A DNA stretch of 64,000 nt from Vanrija pseudolonga (lineage: Eukaryota; Basidiomycota; Tremellomycetes; Trichosporonales; Trichosporonaceae), in the NCBI RefSeq assembly GCF_020906515.1, contig NC_085853.1:992001-1056000 (forward strand). The letters run 5' to 3'. Of the stretch, positions 11,475 through 23,631 are shown one piece after another. Both the position numbers and the translations under genes were made by a program. Positions within the stretch are counted from its first letter, which is position 1. Each line of letters opens with the position of its first letter. The notes beneath the pieces are model-generated. The model worked only from the letters and a program-made list of their open reading frames with translations, had not been told where the DNA came from and did no database searches.

Positions 11475-13169
11475 ATGGGCTACGCTTCGACGCTTGCTGC
11501 CATCAAGGTTGGCAGCTTTAGGTGTAAGTGGAATAATAATTACATTTCCCAAGGCACAATAAACAGCGCCGTAACTACGGGCTGTAATGACCGTGTGCCT
11601 CGCAAGCCAAGCCAAGCCGGCCGGCAAGCCACACGACCACCACCACCACCACCATGCACCAATACTCACACCCCCATTAGACAACTCGCCTTGGACGCAA
11701 GTCGCCCTCACTGGCTTTGTCTGCTTCTGCTCCCCCGGTCTCTTCAATGCTCTCTCGGGTCTCGGTGCCGGTGGCACGGCGTCCATCGCCCTCTCGGACA
11801 TTGCAAACTCGGTTCTCTACGCCATGTTTGCTCTGACTGGTAAGTCGTCGAATCTGGCGGGCTCATGATCGAGATCCGCTGCGCAACAAGCTATGGCAGC
11901 TGACACAGATTAGGTTTCGTCGCTGGATCCATTAACAACGTTCTCGGCACTCGTCTTACTCTCTGTCTTGGCACTATCGGCTACTCGCTCTACGTCGGCT
12001 CGCTCTGGGCGTTCCAGAAGCACGACAATGCCGGTCCCTTCTGGGTGGTGGCAGGCGGCATCCTCGGTGTCTGCGCTGCCCTCCTCTGGACGGCTGCCGG
12101 TCAGATCATGATGTCCTACCCCCAGGAGAAGGACAAGGGACGCTCCTTCTCCCTCTTCTGGTCCGTCTTCTCGATGGGTGGTGTCATTGGCGCTGTCATC
12201 GCCATTGGTGTCCAGGTCGCTTCGGGCGGAACCCACAAGAACGCTTCGACGGCCGTCTACATCGTCTTCCTCGTCCTCATGCTCACCGCCATCCTCACCG
12301 CGTGGCTCGTCCTGCCCCCCAACTATGTCGTTCGTGCCGACGGCACCCTCGTCGACCTCGAGGACTCGGTCCCTGTCGGCGTCGAGGTCCGCGCGTTCCT
12401 CAAGCAGTTCACCGATTGGCGCATGCTTGCGCTCTTCCCAATGTTCTTCGCGTCGAACTACTTCTATGCCTACCAGGGTTCGGTCGTCGCCTTCATGTTC
12501 AACGCCCGCACTCGTGCTCTCTCCTCGTTTGTCACCAACCTCGGCGCCGTTATCGGTGCCAACGCCATCGGTTTCCTCCTCGACTACCTCCCCTACAACC
12601 GTCGCAAGCGCACTGTCATCGGCTGGGCCGTCACCCTCGTCTGCATCTGCATCGTCTGGGGCGCCGGCGGTATCTCTTTCCAGCAGAAGTACAAGGAGCA
12701 GTTCGTCCGCGACAAGTCCAAGGCTTCTGCCATGGCTTGGGACTGGTCCGACAAGGAGTCGAGGACTGCCCTCCTCCTCATGTTTGCCTACTACTTCTGC
12801 GACTCGCTCTTCCAGGGTCTTGCCTACTACATCATGTCGACCCTCACCAACGACCCCTTCAAGCTTGCCCGTATGACCGGCTACTACAAGGGTGTCCAGT
12901 CGGCCGGTGCTGCCGTCTCGTTCGCCATGGACGCCGTCTTCACGGCTTACAGGACCGAGCTCCTCGTCTCGTGGCTCATGATGGTTGTCTCGCTCCCCCT
13001 CGCTCTCTGGGTCATCCTCAAGACCCCCGACACCAACATGGACACGGAGCAGGTCGTCCACGTTGAGGACCTCAACGCCGACCAGCTCCACAACGCCGCC
13101 ATCCCCAAGGGCCACCACGACAAGGGCCACGACGAGGAGAAGGTTGTCGAGGCCCACCTCGACAAGTAA
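11475..13169 (+). CDS. UNC93-like (DUF895) major-facilitator membrane protein
   Basis: Polytopic membrane protein of 487 residues, predicted from exons 11475-11523, 11681-11839 and 11914-13169. The first membrane segment carries PGLFNALSGLGAGG, a hallmark of fungal UNC93/DUF895 proteins. About twelve hydrophobic segments can be counted, with a loop between the halves (VRADGTLVDLEDS) and a hydrophilic His/Lys/Glu-rich tail ending VVEAHLDK. The first exon ends with the FRYNSPWTQ junction, which only the GTAAGT donor at 11524 reads correctly. Members are annotated as transporters or ion-channel regulators; substrates are mostly unknown. Strongly optimal codons in the last exon suggest high expression. 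Placed beside amino-sugar genes, it could import a sugar, but that is inference. Confidence 0.9.
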
Positions 13170-14487
13170 TCAGGCTCGTGTTCATGACTGGTGGTTCCGC
13201 TCAATCTAGTAGCAGTTGTGACATAGTCTCAAAGTAATGCAAGCAGGTGCTTGACTGTGTGTGGCAGGGCGGGGCTGCGAGAGCAGGGAGTAGCCACTTC
13301 GCCCCCTTATCTCTCGCGCAATGTGTAGGCATCTGAAGGGTATTTCAGAGAGCTCAAAGTCAAGCGACCAGAACAACCATTCCTAACAGCTAATTCTCAC
13401 CACACTCACCATCCCGAGGGGTGGTGGTGGTGGTGCAGTCAATACCGAGTGGCGATAGTGATTGATGCCTTGACCGTCAGACCAGCGCAAAGCCACCACT
13501 CGGCAACTCTGGGCGTGCTAATCCTGGCTCCACGCCCAAGCTCACGGCGAGCACGAGCTTTCCGCCGCCCGCAGCAGCAGCGGCACGTGAGTGCCCGCCC
13601 GCAGGCACCGTGCGGGCGGGCGGGTGGCGTGGCGTGGCCGATGCGCCGCGTTCGCCGGAGGTCGCCGGAGACACCGGCCGGCGTGTTGCACGAGAACAAG
13701 CACATAGTGGGACGATACGGGCCTGCGGACGGTGCGATAAGAGGCGTTGGCGTGGGAAGGCGATAGGGGTGGCGCGGGCTGGAGGCGCTACCGTAGATTG
13801 AGGTACGACGAGGTGGACGGTGCGTGAGTGGCGGTTTGGGCTGGTGGCCTGGTTGTCGTGCTGCGGGTGTGGCGATAGACGTATCGCTAGGTCAATGGGA
13901 CCCGCTAGGCAGCAAGTTTGGTGGGGAAAGCATGACTGATAGTGGCAAGGATGGCGTATGACAGCGGTCGAGGAAACAATCATCATGCACCATTGTGAAG
14001 GCGGAGCATGACCTGCATTGACGCCTCTTCACACCCAGTCCTGCTCCCCATCACTCAGAAAAGGCCCCCCAACGTTCGAATAACACGCGGGGAGAGATAT
14101 CCAGTCATGCTGTTAACCACGGGGCGCCCGAGGTCGCTCGACACTCGCCTTGGCTGGTGTGGCGGCGGCGTGGGAGGGATCTTAACGTCCGCGTGCCGCA
14201 GTACGAGAATATTGGGCTCTATGGACCCGAAGGGGTCTACATACCAGGTATATTCACCCGTTTGGGAACAGAAACCCAGCTTAATGCATGTTGTGGGGTG
14301 TCTATTGGGATTCCAAAGTCCTCACGGTAGAGTTGGCTCGAGGTCTGCCTCGTCGCGTGGCTGGCACGCTGTTCCCACGCGACGGCCGACCTCCACCGAC
14401 GCGATCGCCCGTGCATACACACGCCGCGTTCCGCAAGCTCATCGCAACGTTCATTCACACCACCCTCATCGCCACCCACCATCGACG
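13170..14487. other. Intergenic
   Basis: 1.3 kb between tandem genes. The reading frame of the next gene stays open far upstream (to 14008) but this stretch has no protein character, so the start was placed at 14488. Nothing else recognised. Confidence 0.45.
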
Positions 14488-16042
14488 ATGTCAAGACCGA
14501 AACGCACAGGAAAGAACAAGCAGGCGCCTCCGCCGGCGCCGCACCGCGCCGCGGCGGCAAGCAAGCGGCGGGTCCGGAAGGGCAAGGCCGCCCCAACCGC
14601 GCCGGCCAAGCCGGCGCCCGTGCTCGACACGAGCGCGTACCCGCACCTCCTGGACGAGATCATCGTGCACGCGCCGTACGAGGTGCTCCTCGCGCTGCGG
14701 GAGACGAGCCGCGCCGTGCGGCGCCGCGTCGACCGCAGCCTGTACCGCCACATCTTGCTCGGGCGCGAGGACCAGCACCTGCCGAGCACGGTCGCGGACG
14801 ACATTGACGAGGACGCGCTCCTCGTCGTCGCTGCCCCGGACCGGATGTGGGAGACGGGCGAGTGCTTGCCCGGGTTCCCCCCGACAGAAGTCTACCAGAT
14901 CCTCGACCTGGTCGAGGACCTCGAAGAGGCCGAAGCGCGCGCCGCAGGCCCGACGACGCGCGCAATGACCGCCGCCAAGGAGATGCGCGACGAAGAAGAA
15001 GACGAGGAATACGCCCACCAGAAGGCGTACCTCGCGCACACGAAGATCGTCGACGTGCAAACCACGCACGGGGCGTACCTCGTCTGGCTGTCGCACCTGC
15101 ACCCCGAGGCGTTTGGCGTCGTGCGCGCGTTCTGCGGCAACGAGGGGTTCTACCAGACCAACCCCGTGCTGCTCGCCGACACGCTCGTCGTCATGCCGCA
15201 GACGCAGCCGTCGAGCTTCCCCATGCCGGCGCAGCAGACGCCGCTGCGCTTCTTCCCGCGCGCGACCAGGCGCGTAGTGCACCACGTCAAGATGCCGCTG
15301 AATGCCGAGGACCCGGTGCTCGCGTTCCGCCGCTTCCCGCTGCCGCCGCTCGACGCGCCCGACGCCGAGCCGGGCCAGCAGGTGTTTGTCTTCTCGGATG
15401 CGAGCCCCAACCTCGTGCCGGACGCAGTGGAGCGCGCAAAGCGCGTGCTCGCCGAGCTGGCCGGCAAGTCGCCCCTCCGCAGGTGGCACTACCTCGCTGC
15501 TGAGCTCGCGCCGAGCGTGCGCGCCGGCGGGCAGGTGCTGATTGTCGACTTTGACAAGATCGACAACGACTGGTTCCAGTTCGACGCGGACGCGACGCCG
15601 GCACAGCGCCAGGAGAGCCTGCGCCTCCGCGTGCTGGGCGAGCTGCTCGGCGACTCGGACGTCGCGGGCCCGCATCTCGACCTTGTCGCGGAGTTGGACC
15701 CTGTCGCGAGCGAGGCTGAGGCGCTCGCGATGGTCGATGCGAGCTTGGCGTTTACCACGCGCGCAGAGTGGGAGACGGGGCTGACAGCCGAGGAGGTCGA
15801 GCTGTTTGCGGTGGACTCATTGGTGAGTGGCGCAGGGGGGCTTACTCCCGCTGGGGCTGACGGAGGACCAGGCGCAGCGCGAACTCGACACGGCACTAGA
15901 CATTCAATCCGGGCACGCGCGCGTCGTCGACATCATTGTCGCCAGCATCGACCTCGAGTCGGAGGACGCCGAGGCCACGGCCACGCTGCTGATGCAGCAG
16001 GGCCCGCCGGACGGCGGGTGGGACGGTGACTGGGACATGTGA
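14488..16042 (+). CDS. F-box-like hypothetical protein, family member A
   Basis: 501 residues from exons 14488-15822 and 15872-16042 (49-nt intron, phase kept). The N-terminus is basic (SRPKRTGKNK, then SKRRVRKGK), followed near residue 50 by YPHLLDEIIVHAPYEVLLAL and a string of Arg-rich helices ending in HILLG, the layout of a degenerate F-box. An acidic stretch (RDEEEDEEY) lies near residue 170. The remainder matches the three genes at 57-63 kb only in pattern: a beta-strand motif of the type VLIVDFD and a late acidic, Trp-containing tail. The start was chosen because upstream in-frame sequence reads as promoter. If the F-box is real it would link to Skp1/cullin ubiquitin ligases, with unknown targets. 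Function otherwise unknown. Confidence 0.75.
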
Positions 16043-17064
16043 GGGGGAGGTGGGGTTGGACGGTGCGGTAATAGACGCGGAGGGTTGTATATATGGACGC
16101 CGATGACAGTGTCGAGGACCAGGTGTTGGCGCCGAGAGGCATAGCGCCTCGTCACTGATAGCTTGGAAGGCACTGACCGGAGAGACACTAACGCGGTGAC
16201 GTCCCAGCGAACGCACCGAGCTCACTACCAGATGAGCAGATGTGGACGCCTCGAGCCCATCAGCGCCACGCCACGGCCGTCCACCTGCCGCCCACTCGTC
16301 CAGCAAGGAACGACCGCATCGTGCTGCACCCTCGTCTGGCTGGCAGCCGCACGCGCCAGTGGGCCAACCGCCACACCTGAACGAACAACACCGCCGTGTG
16401 CTCTCCAACGGCGCCACCACACTCCCACGCCAACGATGAGCGCACACACTCCCACCCTCGTCGACGGCCCCACACAACCCCAGCTTCCTCACCACCACCT
16501 CGCACGCACACCCGCGCACGGCGATCCTCCCGGCCATTCCATTCCATTCCCTTGCGATTCCAGGACCCTGCTGCCTGCTCGCAGTAACCAACACAAACGC
16601 AGGTACGCTCCGCTCAAAAGTCGCCGCGGCAGTGCACATGCCGTGCCGCATTCGGCACCGTCTAAGTCCGCGACCAGTGCGTGAGTGAGTGGGCGGCAGC
16701 GGCAGCGTGCCGCCCACCCCGCCGACCTTGTTGTTTGCGGTCGCAGCAGCGGCGGCGTTCAAGAAGCTATAGAGAGAGTCACCGCCGCCACACTGCAGTG
16801 CCGATCCAGGCGAGGCCACGCTCGCTGGATGACTGCTACATATGTACTGTTAGTCGCCACTTCCGGCGGATGTGCGGTGCCTCCCTCCTTGGGCCATCGG
16901 AAGCAGAGGCTGGTCGCGCAGGGTGTGCGGCATGATGATGGCATGATGGCATTTTAATATTGTGCGGGGCGGTGGTGTGGAGCGGTGCAGGCGGTGTGGG
17001 GGAATCCCTCATGCCGGCGAGTCAGTCGCTGTGGCAACGGGGTAGCATGGGCATCTGGCTACGA
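16043..17064. other. Intergenic, convergent 3' ends
   Basis: About 1 kb between two converging stops. Open frames here lack motifs; no RNA gene or repeat recognised. Confidence 0.45.
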
Positions 17065-18156
17065 CTACGGCGCGACCTTGAACACGAGCTTGGTGGCACT
17101 CACTCTGCCGGCCCTGCTCTCCCCCAGGCCGTCAATGACGGCGTCCAGCCCATCACGCACGGTGACTGGCGTCGGGCGCACCCCGTCCGCGATGAGGCGG
17201 GGCACGCGCGCGTAAAAGTCCTTTGTGAAGACAAAGTTCTTCTCGATGAAGAATGCGGTGTGCTAGGCGGGTCAGCTGGGTCGGGTTGGCGCACTCACGC
17301 GCGGCTGCACCGTGCCGAGGCTGCTCGCGATCGCCTTGCCACTAGGGTCGCCGGGCACGATGCTCGCGAGCCCTCCCTCGCGGACGACCTTGGTCGAGAT
17401 GGCCCAGCCCGCGCCGCCGGCGAGCTCGGCACCCTGCGGTACCTGCCCGCCCGTAATGCGGAGAATCTGGGCCACGACGTCGGGTTCGTGATAGTCGACG
17501 ACTGCGTCGGCGCCGTTCTGCTGCACAAAGTCGAAGTTGGCACGCGACGCCGTGGCGACCACGCGCAGGCCGGCACGCTTGGCGAACTGGATCAAGAAGC
17601 TGCCCACAGCGGTACTCCCGCCCGACACGAACAGCCACTGTCCTTTGTTGTCGTTTGTCGCCGCTGCACCTGTCGGATATGCGTGACCGAGGCTCTGGAA
17701 GAGCACTTGGGCCGCCGTGCCGGCGCCGATGCCCCACGTCGCGGCGTGCGCGAGGTCCAAGCTGGCGGGCACGGCGAAGCCGAGGCCCTCATTCACGACG
17801 GCGTACTCTGCTGCGCCGCCCGTCTCGGTGCTCTTGTTCCCGACCGCGAGGCCGGCAACGCGGTCGCCGACAGCGAAGCGGCTCACGCCCTTGCCGATGG
17901 CCACGACCTCGCCTGCCACGTCGACGCCGACGACGGTCCCGGGGCCAGTGAGGCTCGCATCGAGCTGCTTCCAGTCGGTTGGGTTGAGCGCGTAGTACGC
18001 CGTCTTGAGGAGCACCTCGTCGTCGCGGATGGCCGGGACCGGGATGGTGCGGACCTCGGCGACACCCTGGGTCCGTTAGCGGGGAGGTGGGACGCGGCTT
18101 ACCTTGTCCTTGTGAACTACGGCGCGCTGCGTGGCGGGGATGGTGGCGGTGGTCAT
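17065..18156 (-). CDS. Medium-chain reductase (quinone/enoyl reductase-like, zinc-independent)
   Basis: Predicted exons 18103-18156, 17299-18066 and 17065-17262 give 339 residues, the usual MDR length. Visible features are the N-terminal GroES-like domain (YALNPTDWKQLDA, VGVDVAGEVVAIG, FAVGDRVAGL), then the cofactor-binding Rossmann part with FVSGGSTAVGSFLIQFAK and the helix-strand unit RVVATAS. The structural- and catalytic-zinc cysteines of true alcohol dehydrogenases are not seen, which points to the quinone oxidoreductase, enoyl reductase or TOXD-like branch using NADPH. The C-terminus reads GRVSATKLVFKVAP. Substrate unknown. Introns are 36 nt each and phase-preserving. Not obviously part of a biosynthetic cluster. 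Confidence 0.9.
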
Positions 18157-21100
18157 GGTGCAGCTGGTGTTGGTGTATGCTCTGCTCGTTGAGGTCGGGC
18201 TCAGACTTAATAGCCCCCATCCCACACCCCCGCCACACCCCATAGCAGCTCCGACGCCATCTCGACCGAGGTCGACGCCGCCACCGTCGTCGCTATTGTC
18301 GCGAAGAACACTCGCAATCTCGGATCAAAGCGACGACCACGACGAATGACACCATCGTCGTTGCTGCTGTTGTGTCCGCCGCGTGGCTGATTAATCAGAT
18401 CGGTGACGACCGAGTCACTCTTGTCGTCGTGCTCAAGCCTCTGCCGAGGTAAAGTCGTAGAGGTTATCTCGAGGTGGCGTGGTGGCGATCTACATGCCGG
18501 ATCTGAGCCACTTGAGTTGGAGAGACGCACTCAACCAGCTTGCTTCCATTGCTTCCACTGTCGCCACCTTTGTCCCATCGCCACTGCTGCCGACTATCGC
18601 CACTCTGTGGAGCTATGAGCATGCATCGCCGGCCATGAGCCTGCCGGCGCACGCACGCAAGCATTGCGCCGCCGCACAGGATCCTCATCGATCACAGGAT
18701 TCCTGTGCAAGTGTCTCATACATGGGAGCGTGAGTGAGCTGAGCTGTCGCTCGCTCGCTCGTCGCCGTCCGTCGTCGTCATCGCAAGGCACAGACCCGCT
18801 GTGACGCACCGGCGATGCTCATTGGCCCGTCGAGCCCTGCCCATCTTCATGCATAAGTCGCTGCGAGGTCGCAGAGCTGCTGCTGCTGCGCTCTCGCCGC
18901 GTTTCAAGGCCGGCGAAAACTGGGTCCTGTTCCGGCGGGGGTCTGCCCCGCTGCTGGCCCCCGGGCGAGGGACATGCCGGCAGCTCTCAAGCGCGGGAGT
19001 CGGCCAATCATTCAACAAACTCTGAAGCAACTGTCCCACCCCGGCGACGTGCTACTGGCTGGCTGGCTGGCTGGCTGGCTCGCTGTAAGGACATATGACT
19101 GGCTGGGTGCGGCGTTCAATCCATCCCTCCGGCGCCGCCGGCGGCGGAGTCGCGGCCGGCCGTGCTACTGTGAACGCGGAGCGCCAATCATGCATCCATC
19201 CATCCGTCCATTCAGAGCACACGGTGGTGGTGTGATCTACAGTACATGCACTAGCCCCTCCGGCAGACTCGGAGTCACGATGATCACTCACTCACCCCAC
19301 ACTGGCCCCCGTGAAGCTCGGGAATTGGGATGGGGTGGATGAAACGCGCCAAGATGACGACACGGTCGACTTGTTTCTGCCAGAACATATGGGATGCCGC
19401 GCAGTGTCGTCACTGGCTGGCTGGTTGAGAGCTCGTGTCCTCGTGCCCATGCTCCTGTGGTCTAGCCCAGCTCCAGCTCCAACTCCAGCTCCAGCTCCCA
19501 GCTCCAGGCAGCTCCAGGAGCTATTCCCCGCGCTCCTGTCTCGCTCGGATGCTGTGAGCGAGTGAAAGAGCTCCTATCCCTCCCCTCCCCTCCCCTCCCC
19601 TCCCCTCCCCTCCCCTCCTCTCCCCCGTCCCCTCCCCGCCCCTCTCACCCGGGAGGGATGGATGCAGGACAGCTGACCAGCGACTGACGCAAGTGTGTAC
19701 CCCTCGCGAGGCTAATGACCTGATCGACGTCGGTGCCTCTCCGGTGCCATGGGTGGCAATGGCGCCAGGAGCGCGCCAGTGCAGTAAATGACTGGCTGGA
19801 TTTGCACTGCAGCGTCGTCGTGTCTCACTAGCATAGCAGCAGCACTGCAGGGGCAGTACACAAACCAAGGTTAGATCTACGGCCCCTCCGACCCGGCTCG
19901 ATTGGCCTTGTCCTGGTCCTTGTGTCTCGTCGTTCCCGCCGTGAACCTGGCCCTAAAAGGCACGCTTTCCAGTGGTGACATGTCGGCGGTGCACCACCAG
20001 AGGCATGCTAACCGGAACGTACCCGCGCTGCCGTTCACACCCCCGCGTTCATGTATGGTAGCTCGAGCCTCGAGGCTTCATGGTTTGCGCCAGCCCCTGC
20101 GCCGTGCCGTGAGAGCGTCGCGAAGTGTCGCGCTCGTTCGTCACTGGCGTCTCCGTACAAGCCGGCGACGTGATGATGGCGGCGTCTCTAGTCGTCAAGG
20201 AGCGAGGCAGCGTGCCCCGGGCCGGTGGTTGGTTGGTTGGTTGTGTCCCATGCCCACCACATCCAGCGGTCCGCCGGTGTGCGTGCTAGTCGACCATCGC
20301 CGGGCGGCACGGGGCATGGTGATCAACCAACACCAACCACGGCTGTCTCGTGGCGGCGACAGATCCGTGATCGCCCTTGCCGTCAGGCGGTGCGCCAGAG
20401 ACACGACACGCAGAGTTCATGCTTGTTTTGACAGGGCAAGTCCCAAGTCGCCAAGCGTCGAGCCCTCCCTGGCCAGTTCCCGCCGCTGGCTCGCTCGCTC
20501 CTGCTCAGATGATCATTCCGACCGACCGACCGTGTGCAATGTCCCAGCAGCTGACCTAGTCGCGTCGTTGTCGTGCTCCTCGTCTAGCACAGCCCAACCG
20601 GGCCGCCGTGGCCCGCGCCCGAACCAACGTAACTTGTCGCCGCGCCGCGCCGTTGCTGCCCCCCCCCCCCCTCCCCCTGCCGAGGAATGGTCGCGCGCCG
20701 CCGAGCCAACGCGCACGCCGGCCCGATCTGTCTGGGCCGGCCTGCATCGTACGCCTCGCGCATCATACAAGGCCGCAGTGCGTAGTCTTGGCCTCGCGCA
20801 GCTTTAAATAACATGAATGTATGCGCCGTGCGTCATGACTTTTTGCCCTCAACTTCTCGCTGGTCAAGTCTGTTGCCAGTGCCGACAACTTGTTCGCCTC
20901 ATCAACCCATTGTCAGCTGCTGCCTCACCACTCCTGACACATTTCTCGTGTCACAGAGCTCAGCTCAGCTGCAATTTCCCCACCTCCCCACCTCCCCACG
21001 CACTCCACCCCCCTGCCGCACACGCCGCAATAAACAAAGGCAGGCGCTCTCCACAAACGCCTCGTAAACGCCTCTCAAGCCGCCGCCCCTCCTTTGAAAC

Positions 21101-23631
21101 CAGGTAAGTGCGCTGCGCCGTCCTATCTACGGCCGAGAGCCGCGGCTGCTCGTCACTGCCGGCTACGTCGTCGTCGCCACTGTGTTGGTTTGTCCGTATC
21201 ATCTTGCTCTCGCGCGCCCGCCACCCCCCCGTTACGATAGCCCTGTCGATCCGCGGTCACGAAGTACGTGCTAGCTGGTGGCAGGCGGGGGTTGCAACAC
21301 CCTACCCGCGCTCGCTCCGAGACCGAGACGCAGCTCGCCGTCCATCTTCCCTGGACCGGCGTCTTTTTCATCCCTCTGCCCTTCCCCTGTCGCCTTGCTC
21401 GTCAGCGCCGGACAACGGCGGCGGCGGCGAACGAGGCGGAGAGGCGGAGGAGGCGGCACGGTGACTAAATGCGCACCTGCTCCTTTGGTTTGTGACGAGA
21501 ACCAAGCTTGCATCCCTCCCCCTTCCTCCGTCTCTCCTCACCTTACAATGGGTTGGGTGCATGCGCGTGCCCGGCCGACCCCCGCCCGGTGCTGCTGCCT
21601 CCGCCGCCGCCGCCGCCGCGACCAAGGCCGCCAGCCTGGGCAGGGGCCAAACCGGCTTGCGGCGTGCTCGTGCCGTGGCTCCGGCGCGCGGCCCCTGTCC
21701 TGCCGCGCATGTATCCATTGTTCCACTCGCTCCGCGCCGCCGTCGTCCTGTTGCCTGGACCCATGGTCCGTTCCCAGTTCTGGGGACCCTCTGGTGCCAC
21801 CCCTAGTCACGCTCGTGCTGGAGTGGAGCTGGTCGGTCGGAGCGAGACTGTGGATCCTGCACACCGCATGTGCCCAGCAGCAGCACGCACGTAAGCTTGC
21901 TTGCTGGGTGGGTGGGCTCCCTCCCTCACTCCTCGGCATGATTGCCTTATTCTGCCGCCCAAGCCGAACACCCCCTACCCCTGTGGAAACACAACCTGTG
22001 ACGTACGAGCTGTACGTACAAGCTTCCTGCTTCTCGTCACCCTGCAAGTCTCTCCTCTTCCCCTGGGCCGACAAGCTCAGCAACAGGGGCGAGGTAATAA
22101 TAATGTTCGGAGAAGGAGCGCGGGGGGTGGGGGTGGAGGTGGATGCTGCTGCTGCTGCTGCTGTCCACGAGCGAGGCGAGTATGCGTCCGACCCGCCCCC
22201 TTGCTAGTCTCTGTCCCCCGTCGTTACACCCGTCCCCGACATGTGTCGTGGTTCGGTCCTTGCTCCAACTCCCACGCAACGTCGGGGGTCCCAGTGTTCA
22301 CGGGGTGGGCTAGAGAGTTTACAGTTGGCAGTCATGTGGTCGGTCGGCTGACGTTCAAGTTTCGTAACTCCAAAAAGGATCGACCGGCGATCATCATCGA
22401 GCATCCTCTCCAACGAAATCCAATCTATCACACCCCCACCCACATTCACCACCTTGCCTTTTGGCATCACCCTCACTTCACCTCCTCCCCGAGCCTCTCT
22501 CTCGAGGACGCGGCAAGCACGCACCACACGCTCCTTGCTCCATATCACCTGCCCACTTCATCCCCCCCGGCCCCCGGTTTCGGACCCTGCCCCGATCACC
22601 GTCCGGTTCGCGCTAGCCCACCGCTGGTCAGTCACGTTGCTACAAACGGTGACTACATTGTCTGGGACCACCACTTTTTTGCAGTGCCATTCCATTCAAC
22701 TACACTCCTCGCACGACAACGACGACGACTCGTGACTGCGCGTGGGCACAACAAAGTCGAGATTGTCGACGCGGCACCGGTGCACACTATCTCGTTTGGG
22801 CGTTCACATCCTCAAGCCACCACCGACCCACGCTCCCTGCTACCAATCTTACTAAAGCCGCGCCGACGAGCAACATTGTTGACATTGTCTCTTGTTGCGT
22901 GGGCACATCTTTACAGATCTCCTTGACCGTATTTTAGACTTGGACGATCCGTGGCCCGGCAGCGCCAGACGACGCCTTCCCGTCCCCGGCCTGTGAATAG
23001 AACGAAACGCCAACCCCGTCACGCAAAACGCGCCGACGCCGCCGCCGCCGACGCCGCCACCACATACCTTTGTTTCTCCCTCGGATCTCTTTGATCCCTT
23101 AGACCTCGGCACTGCCCCACTGCGATCTGCACAGTCGTGTCAGACGACTGTAGCCATACGAAACGCTGCGATAGACCAACACCGTGAACAAGCGGTACAC
23201 GCCGACGCAAGCGCCACGACCCACAACTCAGGACGTCTACTTCCCTGCGTCCTCGTGCCCATCAACCTGTCGGGTCATCCGTCATCTCAGGGGATATCGA
23301 GGTTGCACACCAGACAGTGCATCTGACCTGAACAACGCGATACGCTGCAGGGCTGCAGCAACAGCATTCGCGCAACAACAGCAGCAAGCAGGGCCTGTGC
23401 TAAGAGGCCAGAGTGCTGCACGGTCAATAGATAGAGAGACTCACGGTCGGCATTCACACCATTGCTTAGGGAACAACGGTCGAACCCTCACGAGAGTCAC
23501 ACGCCGCCGCAGCGGAAACCACTGGAACACTTTGCACTAGCCCCCACCAAGGCAAGGCCAAACTCCTCAAGCTGCTTCGTCTTCTTAAGACCCCGGAACG
23601 CGATCCACCGGCAGCCTTCTCGGCACAGAGT
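18157..23631. other. Long gene-poor interval upstream of the PAS gene
   Basis: 5.5 kb with no family-recognisable coding sequence on either strand. It holds several simple repeats: TGGC units near 19057-19080, CAGCTC-type units at 19467-19520, a TCCCC tract near 19580, GGTT units near 20225 and a CTG run near 22145. A good donor sequence (CCAG followed by GTAAGT) at about 21101-21109 could belong to a non-coding first exon of the PAS gene, but no matching acceptor was proved. It may hold long 5' leader sequence, a non-coding RNA or fast-evolving small genes. Confidence 0.4.
19577..19620. repeat. TCCCC microsatellite
   Basis: About eight consecutive TCCCC units on the plus strand (polypurine on the minus strand), flanked by further C/T-rich sequence. 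No function implied; homopurine tracts of this kind can affect promoter structure. Confidence 0.85.

Noticed and set aside
11910-13157. 415-codon antisense frame in the UNC93-like gene
   Set aside because: Antisense shadow of biased codons, acidic and motif-free.
13477-13986. 170-codon minus-strand frame between the transporter and member A
   Set aside because: Ser/Arg/Pro-rich sequence with no recognisable fold; probably chance in GC-rich DNA.
14008-14487. N-terminal extension of F-box-like member A by 160 residues
   Set aside because: In-frame but reads as promoter-like sequence without conserved blocks; the ATG at 14488 directly precedes the basic head seen as a normal start.
19902-20807. 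301-codon open frame in the gene-poor interval
   Set aside because: Starts at a TTG, rich in Arg/Pro/Ser as expected from random GC-rich sequence, and has no motif, signal peptide or splice sites in good context.
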